A DNA stretch of 64,000 bases from Olsenella profusa DSM 13989. GTDB taxonomy: Bacteria > Actinomycetota > Coriobacteriia > Coriobacteriales > Atopobiaceae. Made by a program: the position numbers and the translations under genes. Positions 9,392-17,318 of the stretch are shown piece after piece (the first letter of the stretch is position 1; each line of letters begins with the position of its first letter). The notes beneath the pieces are model-generated. The model had not been told where the DNA came from. It was given only the letters and a program-made list of their open reading frames with translations, and ran no database searches. The stretch is taken from NCBI RefSeq assembly GCF_030811115.1, contig NZ_JAUSQK010000001.1, positions 496,001 to 560,000 on the forward strand. The letters run 5' to 3'.

Positions 9392-9718
9392 TCAGGCTGT
9401 ACCTCCCATTGTACGGGAGGAGCGGCCGTGCACCCGCGATGTCACGACACCCGAGCCACGTTTCGTATAGGGGTGTACGGGCACACCACGTTCCCCAGCC
9501 GGCTCCCGAAGGATGGGCGGTGCCTCGTCGACGCGCGCGCCGCCTCCGCCACGTCGACGGAGGGCAGCCGGTAGCTTGACGCAGGGAAAGGCACTCCCCC
9601 AGAGCAGGCAGTGCGCCACGTTGAGCGCAAGCACACCCCAGGCGGCCGTAAAGACGCGGGGAACCCCCGGCTTGCTCGTCGTCTCGCTGACCACTGACGC
9701 CCTCGCCCCTCTGGCCAC
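9392..9718 (-). pseudogene. Remnant of an EamA/DMT-family transporter
   Basis: The minus strand encodes one recognisable stretch, VLALNVAHCLLWGSAFPCVKL, typical of the first helix of drug/metabolite exporters of the EamA family. After the lysine-leucine pair the reading frame no longer looks like a membrane protein and turns into Arg, Pro and Gly-rich shadow sequence. An intact relative would be about 300 residues. I read this as a short decayed fragment filling the 9379-9855 gap; nothing else was seen there. Confidence 0.4.
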
Positions 9719-9855
9719 CTTCCCGCTCGTGCGAGAGCGACCCTAGCACAGGAGGGGGCTCTCACCCACCTCTACGGGCGCCTCACCGAAAGCTGGGAGG
9801 TCCGGACCCATCGGCACATGTCAGAGGTGCATACTGCCAGCAGAGGGTTCGTGCG

Positions 9856-10911
9856 ATGGGAGAGGTCATGGCTGTCCTTACCAGACCGTTCGGTGCCACA
9901 GAAAGCGGAAGGGCCGTGTGCCTGCATATGCTTTCCATCGCCTCAGGCATGAGCGTGAGCATCTGCGAGGTCGGCGCGGCCATCCAATCGGTCGTCGTTC
10001 CCGATGGCAGGGGCAACTTCGTGGACGTGGCCCTGGGCTACGACGGTGCGCCGGGCTACCTGCACAACGGCGCCTGCATCGGGGCCATCCTGGGCCGCAA
10101 CGCCAACCGCATCGCGGGGGCACGCTTCGAGCTTGGGGGGACCACCCATCGCCTTGCCGCAAACGATGGCCCCAACAACCTGCACTCGGGACCGCACCCC
10201 TGGCACGAGCGCCTCTGGCAGGTGGGGGAGGTCCCCCACGACACGCCGGATGGCGCGAGCGTGACGCTCGAGCTCGTGAGCCGGGCGGGCGACCAGGGCT
10301 TCCCCGGCGCGGCGGACGTCCGCGCAACCTACACGCTCCACGACGACCAGCGCCTTGAGCTCACCATCGAGGCCAGCGCCACGGAGGCCACCATCATCAA
10401 CAGCACGAGCCACGCCTACTGGAACCTCAACGGCCACGCCTCCGGTACCGCCATGGCCCACACCCTCCAGCTGGAGAGCGCGGCCTACACGCCCGTGGAC
10501 GCCGCCCTCATCCCCACGGGGGAGGTCGCGCCCGTGGCGGGCACGCCCTACGACTTCAGGAGCGGCCATGCGCTGGGGGACATCCTCCAGAGGCTGCCCC
10601 AGGGGCTGGACACCAACTTCGTGCTCAGCAACGCGGAATGCGTGGAGCGTGCCGCCACGCTGGTGGGCAACGAGACGGGCGTCCGCATGACGCTCTCCTG
10701 CGACGCGCCCGGCCTACAAGTGTACACGGCGGGCGGCCTCGACGCGCGCGGCAAGGCCGGCGCGCACTACGGCAACGGGGCAGGCATCGCCCTCGAGGCG
10801 CAGTTCTACCCCGACGCCATCCACCACGCCGCCTTCCCCCAGCCCATCTATGCACCGGGCCACCCCTTCCTCAGGCGCGTGACGTTCGCCTTCGATGCGC
10901 CCGGTCGGTAG
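9856..10911 (+). CDS. galM: Aldose 1-epimerase (galactose mutarotase)
   Basis: A protein of 351 residues with the galactose mutarotase pattern: GRNANRIAGARF near residue 79, NNLHSGPHPWH near 102, STSHAYWNLNGH near 180 with the catalytic histidine, and IALEAQFYPDA near 310 with the catalytic glutamate. It interconverts alpha and beta aldose anomers and so links sugar uptake to metabolism. It stands alone; no galK or galT is present. ATG 9868 is an alternative start, but its GGAGAGG is too close, so 9856 is kept. Confidence 0.92.
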   Translation: MGEVMAVLTRPFGATESGRAVCLHMLSIASGMSVSICEVGAAIQSVVVPDGRGNFVDVALGYDGAPGYLHNGACIGAILGRNANRIAGARFELGGTTHRLAANDGPNNLHSGPHPWHERLWQVGEVPHDTPDGASVTLELVSRAGDQGFPGAADVRATYTLHDDQRLELTIEASATEATIINSTSHAYWNLNGHASGTAMAHTLQLESAAYTPVDAALIPTGEVAPVAGTPYDFRSGHALGDILQRLPQGLDTNFVLSNAECVERAATLVGNETGVRMTLSCDAPGLQVYTAGGLDARGKAGAHYGNGAGIALEAQFYPDAIHHAAFPQPIYAPGHPFLRRVTFAFDAPGR

Positions 10912-10915
10912 CCCC

Positions 10916-11167
10916 TCACCAACGATATCCGGGCGTTTCCAGGGAGCGGTGGTACGCCTCCCGCGCATGGTCGTGCTGGCGCTCGAGGGCCCTCCGCTCA
11001 TGTACTAGTTCATCGCGCCGTTCGTCGCAACGCAGTGCTGCCTCATGCTGTGCGGCATTCAACTCGTCCAAGACATAGGCAGCCTGACGAACCATGCAAG
11101 GCATAGCCTCACGCACCTCATCCACGAGCTGCCCACCCTGGCCCAGGCGGTACAGGAGCTCATCCAC
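10916..11167 (-). CDS. Small coiled-coil protein, possible DUF3958-like T7SS partner
   Basis: A charged, helical protein of 83 residues (from GTG 11167) with repeated Glu/Arg/Leu patterns such as DELVHERRALERQ and a central FGEAVDELLYR just upstream of the start. Open frame without an ATG continues upstream to a stop near 11283, so the N-terminus may be decayed. The composition resembles DUF3958-type helper proteins of LXG toxins secreted by type VII systems. This is pattern-based inference, supported only by the neighbouring 11410 and 15618 genes. It could equally be an unrelated coiled coil or a remnant. Confidence 0.35.
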   Translation of the reverse strand: MDELLYRLGQGGQLVDEVREAMPCMVRQAAYVLDELNAAQHEAALRCDERRDELVHERRALERQHDHAREAYHRSLETPGYRW

Positions 11168-11409
11168 CGCCTCCCCAAAGCGACATTCCTGGATACGCAG
11201 TGCGTCTTCGCGCTCCTCTATCTCTATACAACGCGAACGATAGGCGCGAGCAGCGGCATCCTCCGCCTCTCGCCCCTCCTACAAGCCCACGTCATTTGCC
11301 TGTCATCGCCTCCCCAACGTCATCCTTTGATGAGGCGACACTCTCTCTTGAGTGGACCGTAATACCTTGTACCATGCACCTTAGGCTACCATCAGTGCAG
11401 GAGAGGGAT

Positions 11410-11661
11410 ATGACCCTGTCCCAGGCCGAGATCCGTTCCAGCATCGAGGCGGCTGACGCCCGGGCAACCGCGCTTGAAGGCTCCGTCGGTTCACTTGGTA
11501 GCGTTTCCTTGCAGAGCATCTCGGATGTGAGCGCGGGAATTCCTGGGAGCTCCCTGCACGACAGCGCTGCCACTACCCTGGAGACAGGCCTACGTACCTG
11601 GACGGATCTCATCAACTCCGACTATCCCGATGCAGACCAGCAGTACATCGACTGGTTGTGA
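11410..11661 (+). CDS. Small helical protein, possible WXG100/DUF3130-like LXG partner
   Basis: A protein of 83 residues with an AGGAGAGGG ribosome site just before ATG 11410. It has low-complexity Ser/Ala/Leu spacing (ALEGSVGSLGSVSLQSI) and no Cys. This resembles the small WXG100-like proteins (DUF3130 class) that precede LXG toxins in type VII secretion loci. No function is certain. The next open frame starts 10 bp downstream, so the two were probably co-transcribed. Confidence 0.45.
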   Translation: MTLSQAEIRSSIEAADARATALEGSVGSLGSVSLQSISDVSAGIPGSSLHDSAATTLETGLRTWTDLINSDYPDADQQYIDWL

Positions 11662-11670
11662 CTCAGGATC

Positions 11671-11904
11671 ATGTCACAGACGGACTACAGTGGTGCTAAG
11701 TGGGAGATTACTGCCGATAGAGTATCGGGCATCGGAGATGATGGACAACTCGTCAGTGGCGATGCCTTTGTCACGCAAGTGCTGGGCATCGATCCCGACG
11801 AGTGGGCAAGGCTGAAGCTCGCGATTGCCATGCAACACGCCTCTTGTGATGGCAATACTAAAGAGCGAGTCCCCGTTTTGGAACGGTGTCGTTCTGACTG
11901 GTAA
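11671..11904 (+). CDS. Hypothetical protein, 3' end replaced by a CRISPR-like repeat
   Basis: An open frame of 77 codons starting at an ATG with AGGATC before it, 10 bp after the previous gene. The first 65 or so residues look like a real soluble protein (AKWEITADRVSGI, FVTQVLGIDPDEWARL). The last residues (VLERCRSDW) are encoded by the 36-bp repeat at 11875, so the original 3' end has probably been lost. I do not recognise the family. It may be part of the same decayed locus as its upstream neighbour. Confidence 0.4.
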   Translation: MSQTDYSGAKWEITADRVSGIGDDGQLVSGDAFVTQVLGIDPDEWARLKLAIAMQHASCDGNTKERVPVLERCRSDW

Positions 11905-11910
11905 TCAAAC
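11875..11910 (+). repeat. 36-bp type II-A-like CRISPR repeat, degenerate copy A
   Basis: The element starts GTTTTGGAAC and ends GTAATCAAAC, exactly 36 bp. This matches the length and end pattern of type II-A CRISPR repeats (GTTTTxGAGC...AAAC). It differs at three positions from the copy at 12606. No second repeat follows at a 30-bp spacer distance and no cas gene is present, so it is at most an orphan or relic unit. Confidence 0.55.
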
Positions 11911-12002
11911 TCATTTCGCGCAAGAGGCCCGCCGTGTGGCCACAAACCGGCCCCTAGCGGGCGCATGCACGCCTGGAGGCCAAGGGACAAAGGGCCAGAG
12001 CG

Positions 12003-12290
12003 TCACTCGACCCCCAGCAGCCTGTCGGCCAGCGCGGCACGGGCGTAGGCGCTCGTGCTCATGCCGGCGCTCTTGGCCCTCTGCTCGACCGCGCGCTTCA
12101 TGCCGACCGGTACCTTGACCGAGATCGTGGCCGTGCCCTCGGACGAGAGCGGTGGGCGGCCGTACACGACCCTCCCGACGCTGCGCTCGCCCTCCGGGAA
12201 CTCGCCCTTCTCGTAGGCGTCGCACCAGCGGCCAATCATCCCCTCGGTTATCTCCTGACCGTTCGCCGCGACCCACTTCCTCTCGCTCAT
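12003..12290 (-). CDS. Ribbon-helix-helix antitoxin (CopG/BrnA-like)
   Basis: A protein of 95 residues. The C-terminal part (TATISVKVPVGMKRAVEQ then SAGMSTSAYARAALADRLL) is a ribbon-helix-helix DNA-binding domain. The N-terminal half (TEGMIGRWCDAYEKGEF) would contact the toxin. It overlaps the upstream toxin gene by 4 bp (ATGA), so the order is toxin first and antitoxin second, as in brnTA. The antitoxin is expected to repress the shared promoter upstream of 12553. Confidence 0.7.
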   Translation of the reverse strand: MSERKWVAANGQEITEGMIGRWCDAYEKGEFPEGERSVGRVVYGRPPLSSEGTATISVKVPVGMKRAVEQRAKSAGMSTSAYARAALADRLLGVE

Positions 12291-12553
12291 CGTGACCTCC
12301 TCTCAGCGGCCTCAATCTCCCTCGCGAACTTCCCCTGCACTGGCGCCATGGCGTGTATCACGAGCCAACCAGAGACCGTCTCGACCGCTATCAGCTCCAC
12401 GTCCCTCCCATCATCCAGCCATCCGACCAGAAGCCATCTGGGGGGCTCCTGCGGGCTCTCGCGCATGATGCACTTCGCCACTGACCCCCACGCCTGGAGA
12501 ACCTCCCCCCGGCTGAGGTGCTTCAGGGCGTTCGGGTGAATCTCCGGCTCCAT
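12287..12553 (-). CDS. Putative toxin of a type II toxin-antitoxin pair
   Basis: A protein of 88 residues encoded directly before an RHH antitoxin with overlapping ends. It begins MEPEIHPNALKHL and has a strand-rich centre (RDVELIAVETVSGWLVIHAM), compatible with a small RelE- or BrnT-like RNase fold, although I do not recognise a specific family. The frame is open to 12586, but ATG 12553 has AAAGGGG before it and starts the conserved part. The toxin role is inferred from size, gene order and partner. Confidence 0.55.
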   Translation of the reverse strand: MEPEIHPNALKHLSRGEVLQAWGSVAKCIMRESPQEPPRWLLVGWLDDGRDVELIAVETVSGWLVIHAMAPVQGKFAREIEAAERRSR

Positions 12554-12605
12554 CGCACCCCTTTCGTCATACCGAAAGTATACCACTTTAGACAGATTAA
12601 AATCG
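12554..12605 (-). promoter_or_regulatory. Promoter and possible operator of the toxin-antitoxin operon
   Basis: On the minus strand TATACT (12576-12581) is a good -10 box about 25 bp before the toxin start, with TTTTTA-rich sequence near 12600 as a weak -35. ATACCGAAAGTAT (12569-12580) is an interrupted palindrome suitable for an RHH repressor. The 36-bp repeat at 12606 directly abuts the promoter, and the IS target duplication cuts through it. Confidence 0.5.
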
Positions 12606-12639
12606 GTTTTGGAGCGATGTCATTCTGACTGGTAATCAA
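12579..12639. repeat. Left copy of a 60-bp target site duplication
   Basis: This 61-bp stretch recurs as 14675-14734 with one A fewer in an A-run. The two copies directly flank the IS in the same orientation. The length is exceptional for most IS families but known for the IS1634 and IS1549 group. Confidence 0.85.
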
Positions 12640-12641
12640 AC
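12606..12641 (+). repeat. 36-bp type II-A-like CRISPR repeat, copy B
   Basis: The element starts GTTTTGGAGC and ends GTAATCAAAC, 36 bp, and lies upstream of the toxin-antitoxin promoter in the opposite direction. With copy A at 11875 it brackets the toxin-antitoxin operon as direct repeats 695 bp apart. Its last two bases coincide with the IS left end. Confidence 0.55.
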
Positions 12642-14674
12642 TCGGGACTTTAACACTTAGCCACTAGATTCAGAGCTCACATATGCCGGGAATTTCCAGT
12701 TCTGCCTGGGGATTCCCGGCTTTCCTATGCTCAGGTTGTGGTACTATATATTGTGGTATCTGGTAGCAGTTGCATGTAGATAGGTGATGGTCATGAAAGT
12801 CCAGGTGACGAGGACCAAGACAGCCGAGACCTTCTACATAGCCAAGACCTACCGTGACAGGGAGACGGGCAAGCCCACCTCCAAGATCGCGAGAAGGCTG
12901 GGGACCAGGTCCGAGCTCGAGGAGATGCTTCCTCCAGGCACAGATGTGATGAGCTGGGCCAAAGAAGAGGCCAAGAGGATGACCCTCGAGGAGCGCGAGC
13001 TCACCCGCAAGGTCACGGTGTCGTATGACCCCACAAGGCAGATAGGGGCAGGCGCGCGGCATACGTTCAACTGCGGCTACCTCTTCCTGCAGGACATCTA
13101 CTCCGCACTCGGCCTGCCCGAGATCTGCCGAGACATCGCCTCACGCAGCAAGGCGGACTACGACCTCGACTCGGTCCTGTCCAGGCTCGTGTACGGACGC
13201 ATCCTCGAGCCCTCGTCCAAGCGGGCGACCCATGAGTTCTCCCAGGAGCTGATGGAGGGGCCCGCCTTCGATAGCCACCACATCTACCGGGCGCTCTCCG
13301 TACTCGCCGAGAACTCTGGGCTCATACAGAGGAGAGCCTTCGAGCGGAGCAAGGCCCTGGCGAGAAGGCGCTGCCAGACGCTCTTCTACGACTGCACGAA
13401 CTACTACTTCGAGATCACAGAGGAAGACGGCTTCAGAAGGTACGGCCCCTCCAAGGAGCACCGGCCCAACCCGATCGTGGGCATGGGGCTCATGATGGAC
13501 AAAGACGGGCTTCCCGTGGCCTTCGACCTCTACCCAGGCAACGAGTCCGAGCAGCCCACCCTCATCCCTCTGGAAGAGAGGCTCGAAGGCGAGTTCGGCC
13601 TCTCGAAGCTCGTCGTCTGCACGGACGCCGGTCTCTCGAGCGCCGCCAACCGCGCCCACAACAGCAGGGGCAGCCTCCAGTTCGTCACCACGGTCTCCCT
13701 CAGGGGCCAGAGGAAGGAGGTCAGGGACTGGGTGCGCGGCCCCAAGGGCTGGTCGTGCGCAGGCGAGGCGGGCACGTTCGACCTCGACCAGGTCCGGAAG
13801 GCGGCAGACGACCCCCTCACGCCCGAGAAGACGCGCCGGGCCCTCTTCGCCAGGACCTTCTACAAGACGATGTGGACGTCCCTGAAGGACCCTGCGACCG
13901 GCGAGGAGCTGGGGCAGAACCTGATCGTCACCTTCTCCCTCAGGTACCGCGCCTACCAGAGCTCCATCAGGAAGGCGCAGGTGGAGCGGGCGCGCAGGGC
14001 CTGCGAGGACGGGACGGCCAAGAGGCACCGCAAGGGGCCCAAGGACCCCATGCGCTTCGTCTCCTCCACCCCCGTGACCGAGGAGGGCGAGGTCGCCGAG
14101 GAGCGCATCCTCTCCGTCGACGACGGGAAGGTCGAGGAGGAAGCCTCCTGGGACGGCCTCTACGGCCTGGCTACCTCGCTCGACGACGAGGATGTCCTGG
14201 GCATCGTAAAGGTTGCCGCCGGACGCTGGCAGGTCGAGGAGTGCTTTCGCATCATGAAGGGCGAGTTCAGGGCCCGTCCCGTCTTCCTCTCGCGCAGGGA
14301 CCGCATCGAGGCCCACTTCCTCACCTGCTTCCTGGCGCTTCTCATCTACCGGATCCTCGAGAAGAGGCTCGGGTGCCTCTGGACCTGTCCTGAGATCGCA
14401 GACACCCTGAGGAACATGCGCATGGAAGAGGTCAAGGGCGAGGGATACCGCCCCCTCTACGTGCGCACAGAGATAACCGATGCCCTGCATGAGGCCTTCG
14501 GATTCCGCACCGACTTCGAGATCGTGCCGCAGAGCCAGATGAGGAGGATCTTGAAGAAGACCCACCAGAAGGCGTCCATTACCACAAGGAAGAGGGCCGG
14601 CAGAGACAGCAGATAGCTATCTCTACCAGCCCTTATGTGCGAGTTATGTAGGGTTAAGTGTCAAAGACGGGAGT
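12640..14674 (+). mobile_element. Complete IS1634/IS1549-family insertion sequence, about 2035 bp
   Basis: The left end ACTCGGGACTTTAACACTTA and the right end, read in reverse complement as ACTCCCGTCTTTGACACTTA, form an imperfect terminal inverted repeat. The element carries one intact transposase and is flanked by direct repeats of about 60 bp. Part of its right end is found again at bases 1-48, showing at least two copies in the genome. The 12642-12792 part before the transposase holds the IS promoter. Confidence 0.9.
12793..14616 (+). CDS. IS1634-family DDE transposase
   Basis: A protein of 607 residues. The DDE triad is visible as TLFYDCTNYYFE near residue 200, LVVCTDAGLSS near 275, and VEECFRIMKGEF near 480. 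The last is followed by RDRIEAHF, the YREK-like region of IS4-superfamily enzymes. It catalyses cut-and-paste movement of the element. ATG 12793 is chosen because AGGTG lies 8 bp upstream; ATG 12787 and GTG 12784 are alternatives. The frame is intact, so the element may still be active. Confidence 0.92.
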   Translation: MKVQVTRTKTAETFYIAKTYRDRETGKPTSKIARRLGTRSELEEMLPPGTDVMSWAKEEAKRMTLEERELTRKVTVSYDPTRQIGAGARHTFNCGYLFLQDIYSALGLPEICRDIASRSKADYDLDSVLSRLVYGRILEPSSKRATHEFSQELMEGPAFDSHHIYRALSVLAENSGLIQRRAFERSKALARRRCQTLFYDCTNYYFEITEEDGFRRYGPSKEHRPNPIVGMGLMMDKDGLPVAFDLYPGNESEQPTLIPLEERLEGEFGLSKLVVCTDAGLSSAANRAHNSRGSLQFVTTVSLRGQRKEVRDWVRGPKGWSCAGEAGTFDLDQVRKAADDPLTPEKTRRALFARTFYKTMWTSLKDPATGEELGQNLIVTFSLRYRAYQSSIRKAQVERARRACEDGTAKRHRKGPKDPMRFVSSTPVTEEGEVAEERILSVDDGKVEEEASWDGLYGLATSLDDEDVLGIVKVAAGRWQVEECFRIMKGEFRARPVFLSRRDRIEAHFLTCFLALLIYRILEKRLGCLWTCPEIADTLRNMRMEEVKGEGYRPLYVRTEITDALHEAFGFRTDFEIVPQSQMRRILKKTHQKASITTRKRAGRDSR

Positions 14675-14734
14675 ATACCACTTTAGACAGATTAAAATCG
14701 GTTTTGGAGCGATGTCATTCTGACTGGTAATCAA
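14675..14734. repeat. Right copy of the 60-bp target site duplication
   Basis: This stretch repeats 12579-12639 immediately after the IS right end. It contains a second copy of the toxin-antitoxin promoter, now pointing into the 3' end of the IS, and most of a third 36-bp CRISPR-like repeat. Confidence 0.85.
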
Positions 14735-14736
14735 AC
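14701..14736 (+). repeat. 36-bp type II-A-like CRISPR repeat, copy B' made by the duplication
   Basis: It is identical to 12606-12641 and exists only because the IS duplicated its target. It is followed directly by TAAGGGCTATGTTTCAG, the probable end of the broken IS1249-like element, not by a spacer and repeat. Confidence 0.55.
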
Positions 14737-14737
14737 T

Positions 14738-15315
14738 AAGGGCTATGTTTCAGAAAGTGTGTAATGGGCGATTATCCACTGCCTGTGATTCGTGGGCACG
14801 TGGACCTCGCTCCGGGCTATCCCGGCGCCGCATTCCTCGGGCGCTCCGTCATCCCGATCGTTGCCTCCTGGCGCGGCCGTGGACAACCCGTCCGCGTCGT
14901 CGGCGGGCATGGCGCGGATGATTTCGGCGGCGGGCAGCAGGTTTTCGGCGTACACGTAGCGCCACCAGAAGATGGCCTTGACGCGGCGCATGAGTGGCAG
15001 CCCCCGATGCAGCCGCGGCATGTCACTGAGCCTGGCGTCGACGCCCCCGACGGCGTTGTTGGTGGAGAGCCGTTCGCCGCCGTGCTCTGCTGCATCTCGC
15101 CGAACGTGGACGGCCCCCCCGCACACCAGCTTGCTGGGCCCCGCCTCGCCTTGCGCAGGCGCTCGTGTACCCAGGCTTTCTTGCCGTCCCTTACCGTGAG
15201 CTCCTTCAGGAGACTATCCCATTCGACGCGCCATGCGTTGCACCCCAAAAGCCGTGTCGCGGCCGGCCCGGCGCCCTTGGCGTCCTTGAGCCTGTCGGCG
15301 ACGCCGGGAAGCCTG
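14738..15315 (-). pseudogene. Broken IS1249-like (IS256-superfamily) transposase, 3' part
   Basis: Two minus-strand frames together give the C-terminal third of an IS1249-type transposase. One has EWDSLLKELTVRDGKKAW and HERLRKARRG. After a frameshift near 15120 the other continues with STNNAVGGVDARL, HRGLPLMRRVKAIFWW and LPAAEIIRAMPAD. The N-terminal DDE part is missing beyond about 15315. A frame disruption and a truncation make it non-functional. The left boundary, AAGGGCTATGTTTCAGAAAG, is probably the IS terminus. Confidence 0.75.
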
Positions 15316-15328
15316 CAACGAAATCGCT

Positions 15329-15628
15329 GTGGGTACCACCAACCGTGCCGACGAGTTCCTCAGCAACCCTAATGGCTATGACAACATTGTGAACTCCATC
15401 TATGAGAACCTCCAGCATGAGGACATTCCGCTGTCATGCACAGACACAGAGGTCGAGATCACTCACGACGACTTCTTTCATGAAGAGCGTATCCTGTTCT
15501 TCAAGCACTTGGTACCCAACACACCGAACAGCATCGAGGAAAGGGAGGATACCATTGGCAGGCAGGAGCACCTCCAGGATACGAAGGGGTTCCGTGACGC
15601 GTTGAAAGAGCACAGAAATGACCTCTGA
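15329..15628 (+). pseudogene. C-terminal remnant of an unknown protein, possibly an LXG toxin
   Basis: About 100 codons in frame, with no convincing start: the frame runs back into the broken transposase. The sequence (GYDNIVNSIYENL, EVEITHDDFFHEERILFF) looks like the end of a larger acidic protein. It overlaps the start of the next gene by 11 bp, the arrangement expected for a toxin followed by its immunity gene. Identification as an LXG-type toxin end is inference from that neighbour only. Confidence 0.35.
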
Positions 15629-16451
15629 CACAAAAGGTCCAACTCGCCCGCAAAGGGAGGAGGAAGCACCCTCCACCTCGAGACTCGGCACGTTCCTCCG
15701 CCGCCTCCCCTACTGGGCCATGGTGCTCGCGGTGGCCCTCTTCGTCTACGCCACCCTCGGGGTGCGCGCCACGATCGAGCGCGAGACCTCCGTCCGCAAC
15801 GTGTTCGACGAGATGATCCTCGAGGGGCCCAGGACCCACCGCGGCCTGCCCTTCCCCTGGCTGCCGGGCGGCAAGCGGCTGCCCGCGTACCTCCGCCCCG
15901 AGGACAAGCCGGGCACCGAGCCCGACCACGGGGGCAGCGGCTACCGCTGCGACGGCGACATAGGCCGACCCTGGGACGGCTCCGGGGACGTCTCCACCTC
16001 CCCGGACAGGGAAGGGAGCTGCGTCACGGCCGGAGTGACCGATGACGGCATGGCAGGCCTCATATGCTACTCCGGCTACGGCGTGACGCCCGACGGCACC
16101 GAGTGCTACCTATCCGTTGACTTGTATTACCAGGAGGCCACCGCCACGCTCTCGTGGGAAGAGAACTATCGCCTGCGGGACCCGGGCGCCGAAACATCCC
16201 GCCAGGTCACCAGACAGGAATGGCTCGGCGCCACGGGGGTGGACGGCGCGGCCCTCGACGCGTGGGTTGACCGGGCCTTCGGGCTCGCCCTCGGGGGCTG
16301 GATCGATACGAACGCCGGCCGGGGCGGACGGTTCTCGCGTACCTCCCTCGGGGAGTTCGGGCTCTCCAAGAAGGACGTCTCCGACGTCGAGGAGGGAAAC
16401 GGGCGCGCCAGCATGGAGCGCTTCCTGGCGTCGCTCGCAGAGCCGCGCTGA
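15618..16451 (+). CDS. Membrane-anchored protein, possible TipC-type immunity protein
   Basis: A protein of 277 residues: a short cytoplasmic head, one membrane segment (about 29-47, YWAMVLAVALFVYATLGV), and a large extracytoplasmic domain beginning RNVFDEMILEG with several paired cysteines (RCDGD, SCVTAG, LICYSGYG, ECYLSV). A single N-terminal anchor followed by NVFDE resembles TipC, the immunity protein of the type VII secreted toxin TelC. I could not verify this by search. It overlaps the upstream remnant. Otherwise it is a hypothetical surface protein. Confidence 0.45.
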   Translation: MTSDTKGPTRPQREEEAPSTSRLGTFLRRLPYWAMVLAVALFVYATLGVRATIERETSVRNVFDEMILEGPRTHRGLPFPWLPGGKRLPAYLRPEDKPGTEPDHGGSGYRCDGDIGRPWDGSGDVSTSPDREGSCVTAGVTDDGMAGLICYSGYGVTPDGTECYLSVDLYYQEATATLSWEENYRLRDPGAETSRQVTRQEWLGATGVDGAALDAWVDRAFGLALGGWIDTNAGRGGRFSRTSLGEFGLSKKDVSDVEEGNGRASMERFLASLAEPR

Positions 16452-16481
16452 CGCGTCGCCCCCATCCTTCGACAGCCATGC

Positions 16482-17318
16482 TCACCGGACTCGAGGCGAG
16501 AAGATCTCCTCGAGCGTGCGCGCGACGCCATCCTCCACGTTCGTCCAGCGGGTCACGTGAGTGGCGGCCCGCCTCACCTCGTCGATGCCGTTGCGCATGG
16601 CGTAGCTCTGCCCCACGGCCTCAAGCATGTCAAGGTCGTTGGCGCCGTCCCCAAACGCCAGGGCGTCCTTGGGATCGACGCCGACATGGGAGCACAGCAG
16701 CCGCACAGCATCCGACTTGCTCACGTCGCCCCGCATGATCTCGCACAGCTCGGGACGCGAGAGCACGGCGTTGAGTTTTGGAAAGCGCGCATGGACGATG
16801 TCCTGCGCCTCGGCGATGTCCGCAGGCTCCCCCATGAGCAGGAACTTGTGCACGCCCCGCTCGTCGAATGCCTCACGCAGGCTGCGGCACTCGCGCGCCT
16901 GGGCCAGCACGTAGTACTCCTCCTCGGCAACCCGCGGGTCGCTGCGGTCGTTGACGATCCAGGTGTGGAAGCCATACGTGAACACGCACACCTTGGGCAG
17001 CCGCTCGTCGAGATAGTCCTTGATGCGCAGGGCCTCGTCCAGGGCAATGGGCTTGCTCAGCAGCTCGGTACCATCCCCATCCAGCACGTAGGCACCCGAG
17101 TAGCTCACCGTGGGGCCCGAGAACCCCAGGGCCTCCTGGATGGGGTACAGCCCCTCCGGAGAGCGGGCGGACACCAGGCAGAAGGGCACGCCCCGCTCGG
17201 CGAGCAGCCTGAACGCCGGGGCGCTCGATGCCATGGGGTGGTGGTCGGCGTCCACCAGGGTGCCGTCGACGTCGCTGAAGACGATCTTGGGAAGCCCCCT
17301 CTCACGCATCATGCCCAT
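16482..17318 (-). CDS. Cof-type HAD-IIB family hydrolase
   Basis: A protein of 278 residues with SDVDGTLVDADH at residue 15 (HAD motif I), LVSARSPEG (motif II), GDVSKSDAV with the conserved lysine, and AFGDGANDLDML (motif III), typical of Cof/YidA sugar-phosphate phosphatases with a C2 cap. ATG 17318 has AAGGAGGGG upstream. It overlaps the small membrane protein gene before it by 17 bp and lies downstream of the PTS operon, so it may act on a sugar phosphate, but this is not shown. Confidence 0.85.
   Translation of the reverse strand: MGMMRERGLPKIVFSDVDGTLVDADHHPMASSAPAFRLLAERGVPFCLVSARSPEGLYPIQEALGFSGPTVSYSGAYVLDGDGTELLSKPIALDEALRIKDYLDERLPKVCVFTYGFHTWIVNDRSDPRVAEEEYYVLAQARECRSLREAFDERGVHKFLLMGEPADIAEAQDIVHARFPKLNAVLSRPELCEIMRGDVSKSDAVRLLCSHVGVDPKDALAFGDGANDLDMLEAVGQSYAMRNGIDEVRRAATHVTRWTNVEDGVARTLEEIFSPRVR

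Noticed and set aside
9442-9765. Independent gene in the degV-galM gap
   Set aside because: It is another frame over the DMT transporter fragment and has Arg-rich low-quality sequence.
11891-11912. tRNA-Thr(GGT) anticodon-like loop CTGGTAA within the 36-bp repeat
   Set aside because: The short arm looks like an anticodon stem, but no acceptor, D or T arms are present; the full 36-bp element fits a CRISPR repeat better.
13141-14565. Open frame of 474 codons antisense to the transposase
   Set aside because: Shadow of the IS transposase, which has all DDE motifs.
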